Assembly: GCA_947573605.1 (NCBI GenBank)
Contig: CANPGM010000013.1
Location: 1-64,000 of the forward strand
Origin: an uncultured Roseburia sp.
GTDB taxonomy: Bacteria > Bacillota > Clostridia > Lachnospirales > Lachnospiraceae
Direction of reading: 5' to 3'
DNA length: 64,000 nucleotides
Below are positions 63,846 to 64,000 of this stretch, in pieces (position 1 is the first letter of the stretch; every line of letters begins with the position of its first letter). The notes beneath the pieces are model-generated. The model was not told the origin of the DNA and ran no database searches. It was given only the letters and a program-made list of their open reading frames with translations. A program made the position numbers and the translations under genes.

Positions 63846-64000
63846 TCATTCTGCAATTACCGCATGTCCGTCTGCAACGGACACTTTTCCGTTCGCTATC
63901 AAATCAATCGCCTGCGGCAGCAGAACCCATTCCGCCTGCTCCATCACACGACGCTGTAAGAGTTCCGGCGTATCGCCGTCTTCCACCTTCACTGCCTTCT
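63846..64000 (-). CDS. purN: phosphoribosylglycinamide formyltransferase, 3' end only
   Basis: Partial: the last ~51 codons; the 5' part lies beyond the right edge. The translation contains VEDGDTPELLQRRVMEQAEW, the conserved C-terminal helix region of folate-dependent GAR transformylase (step 3 of purine synthesis), and ends in DGHAVIAE. It directly precedes purD. Confidence 0.88.
   Translation of the reverse strand, partial: KAVKVEDGDTPELLQRRVMEQAEWVLLPQAIDLIANGKVSVADGHAVIAE

Noticed and set aside
1-64000. CRISPR arrays, tRNA genes, phage and insertion sequences.
   Set aside because: No regularly spaced repeats, cloverleaf sequences, integrases or transposases were seen; the only element-like insertion is the foldback at 23571-23874.

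Overview
The window looks like a chromosomal segment of an anaerobic Firmicute of the Lachnospiraceae type. The evidence is the moderate-GC codon use, GGAGG-type ribosome binding sites, TTGACA/TATAAT promoters, a MinCDE division system, ClpC and RadA, M32 and M18 peptidases, the DUF368 and DUF5721 families, and a GH2/GH42/GH53 beta-galactoside locus. Almost every gene reads leftward (minus strand). No phage, conjugative element, CRISPR array, tRNA gene or complete rRNA gene was found. The first ~125 bases look like the promoter and leader of an rRNA operon that runs off the left edge.

Layout from left to right. 0.05-0.12 kb: probable rrn leader. 0.25-8.9 kb: radA, a small conserved protein, clpC, then a translationally coupled pair made of a membrane-anchored cohesin protein and a secreted dockerin-bearing glucosaminidase. 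9.0-9.9 kb: a PflX-like radical SAM protein. 10.0-18.3 kb: seven tightly packed genes (DUF368, two ABC exporter halves, an alcohol-acetyltransferase-like protein, a GNAT, a zinc-ribbon membrane protein and an HSL-type esterase) that look like one operon. 18.4-20.8 kb: an SGNH hydrolase with an MBOAT O-acyltransferase. 21.0-24.4 kb: DegV, an M18 aminopeptidase, and a DUF5721-like gene whose leader is interrupted by a 304-bp foldback element. 24.5-25.6 kb: a cold-shock protein and a zinc-ribbon membrane protein. 25.7-27.4 kb: a PadR-controlled operon of small membrane proteins, one of only 39 aa. 27.5-29.4 kb: GyrI-like, DUF3795 and WYL-regulator genes. 29.4-41.7 kb: a beta-galactan/beta-galactoside locus (GH53, GH2, a deacetylase-fold-like protein, an ankyrin protein, a LacI regulator and a divergent GH42). 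41.7-44.5 kb: an L,D-transpeptidase and a PAP2 phosphatase. 44.6-48.2 kb: a coupled methyltransferase-hslO-nadE operon. 48.4-51.2 kb: a membrane protein and a soluble hybrid histidine kinase. 51.5-60.4 kb: glgP, ileS, a DHH phosphoesterase, a HAD phosphatase and an M32 carboxypeptidase. 60.5-64 kb: minC-minD-minE, purD and the 3' end of purN.

How the genes work together. The galactan locus encodes an endo-galactanase without a signal peptide plus two different beta-galactosidases, which fits cytoplasmic finishing of imported galacto-oligosaccharides; no transporter is in view. The MT-hslO-nadE and SGNH-MBOAT pairs are compact modules. The best candidates for undescribed biology are the cohesin/dockerin pair upstream of clpC, the seven-gene acyl-transfer and export operon, the foldback element, and the LacI-ankyrin pairing. 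Start codons were re-chosen from ribosome binding sites in about twenty genes; several use GTG or TTG. All family names are from reading the sequence, without database searches.
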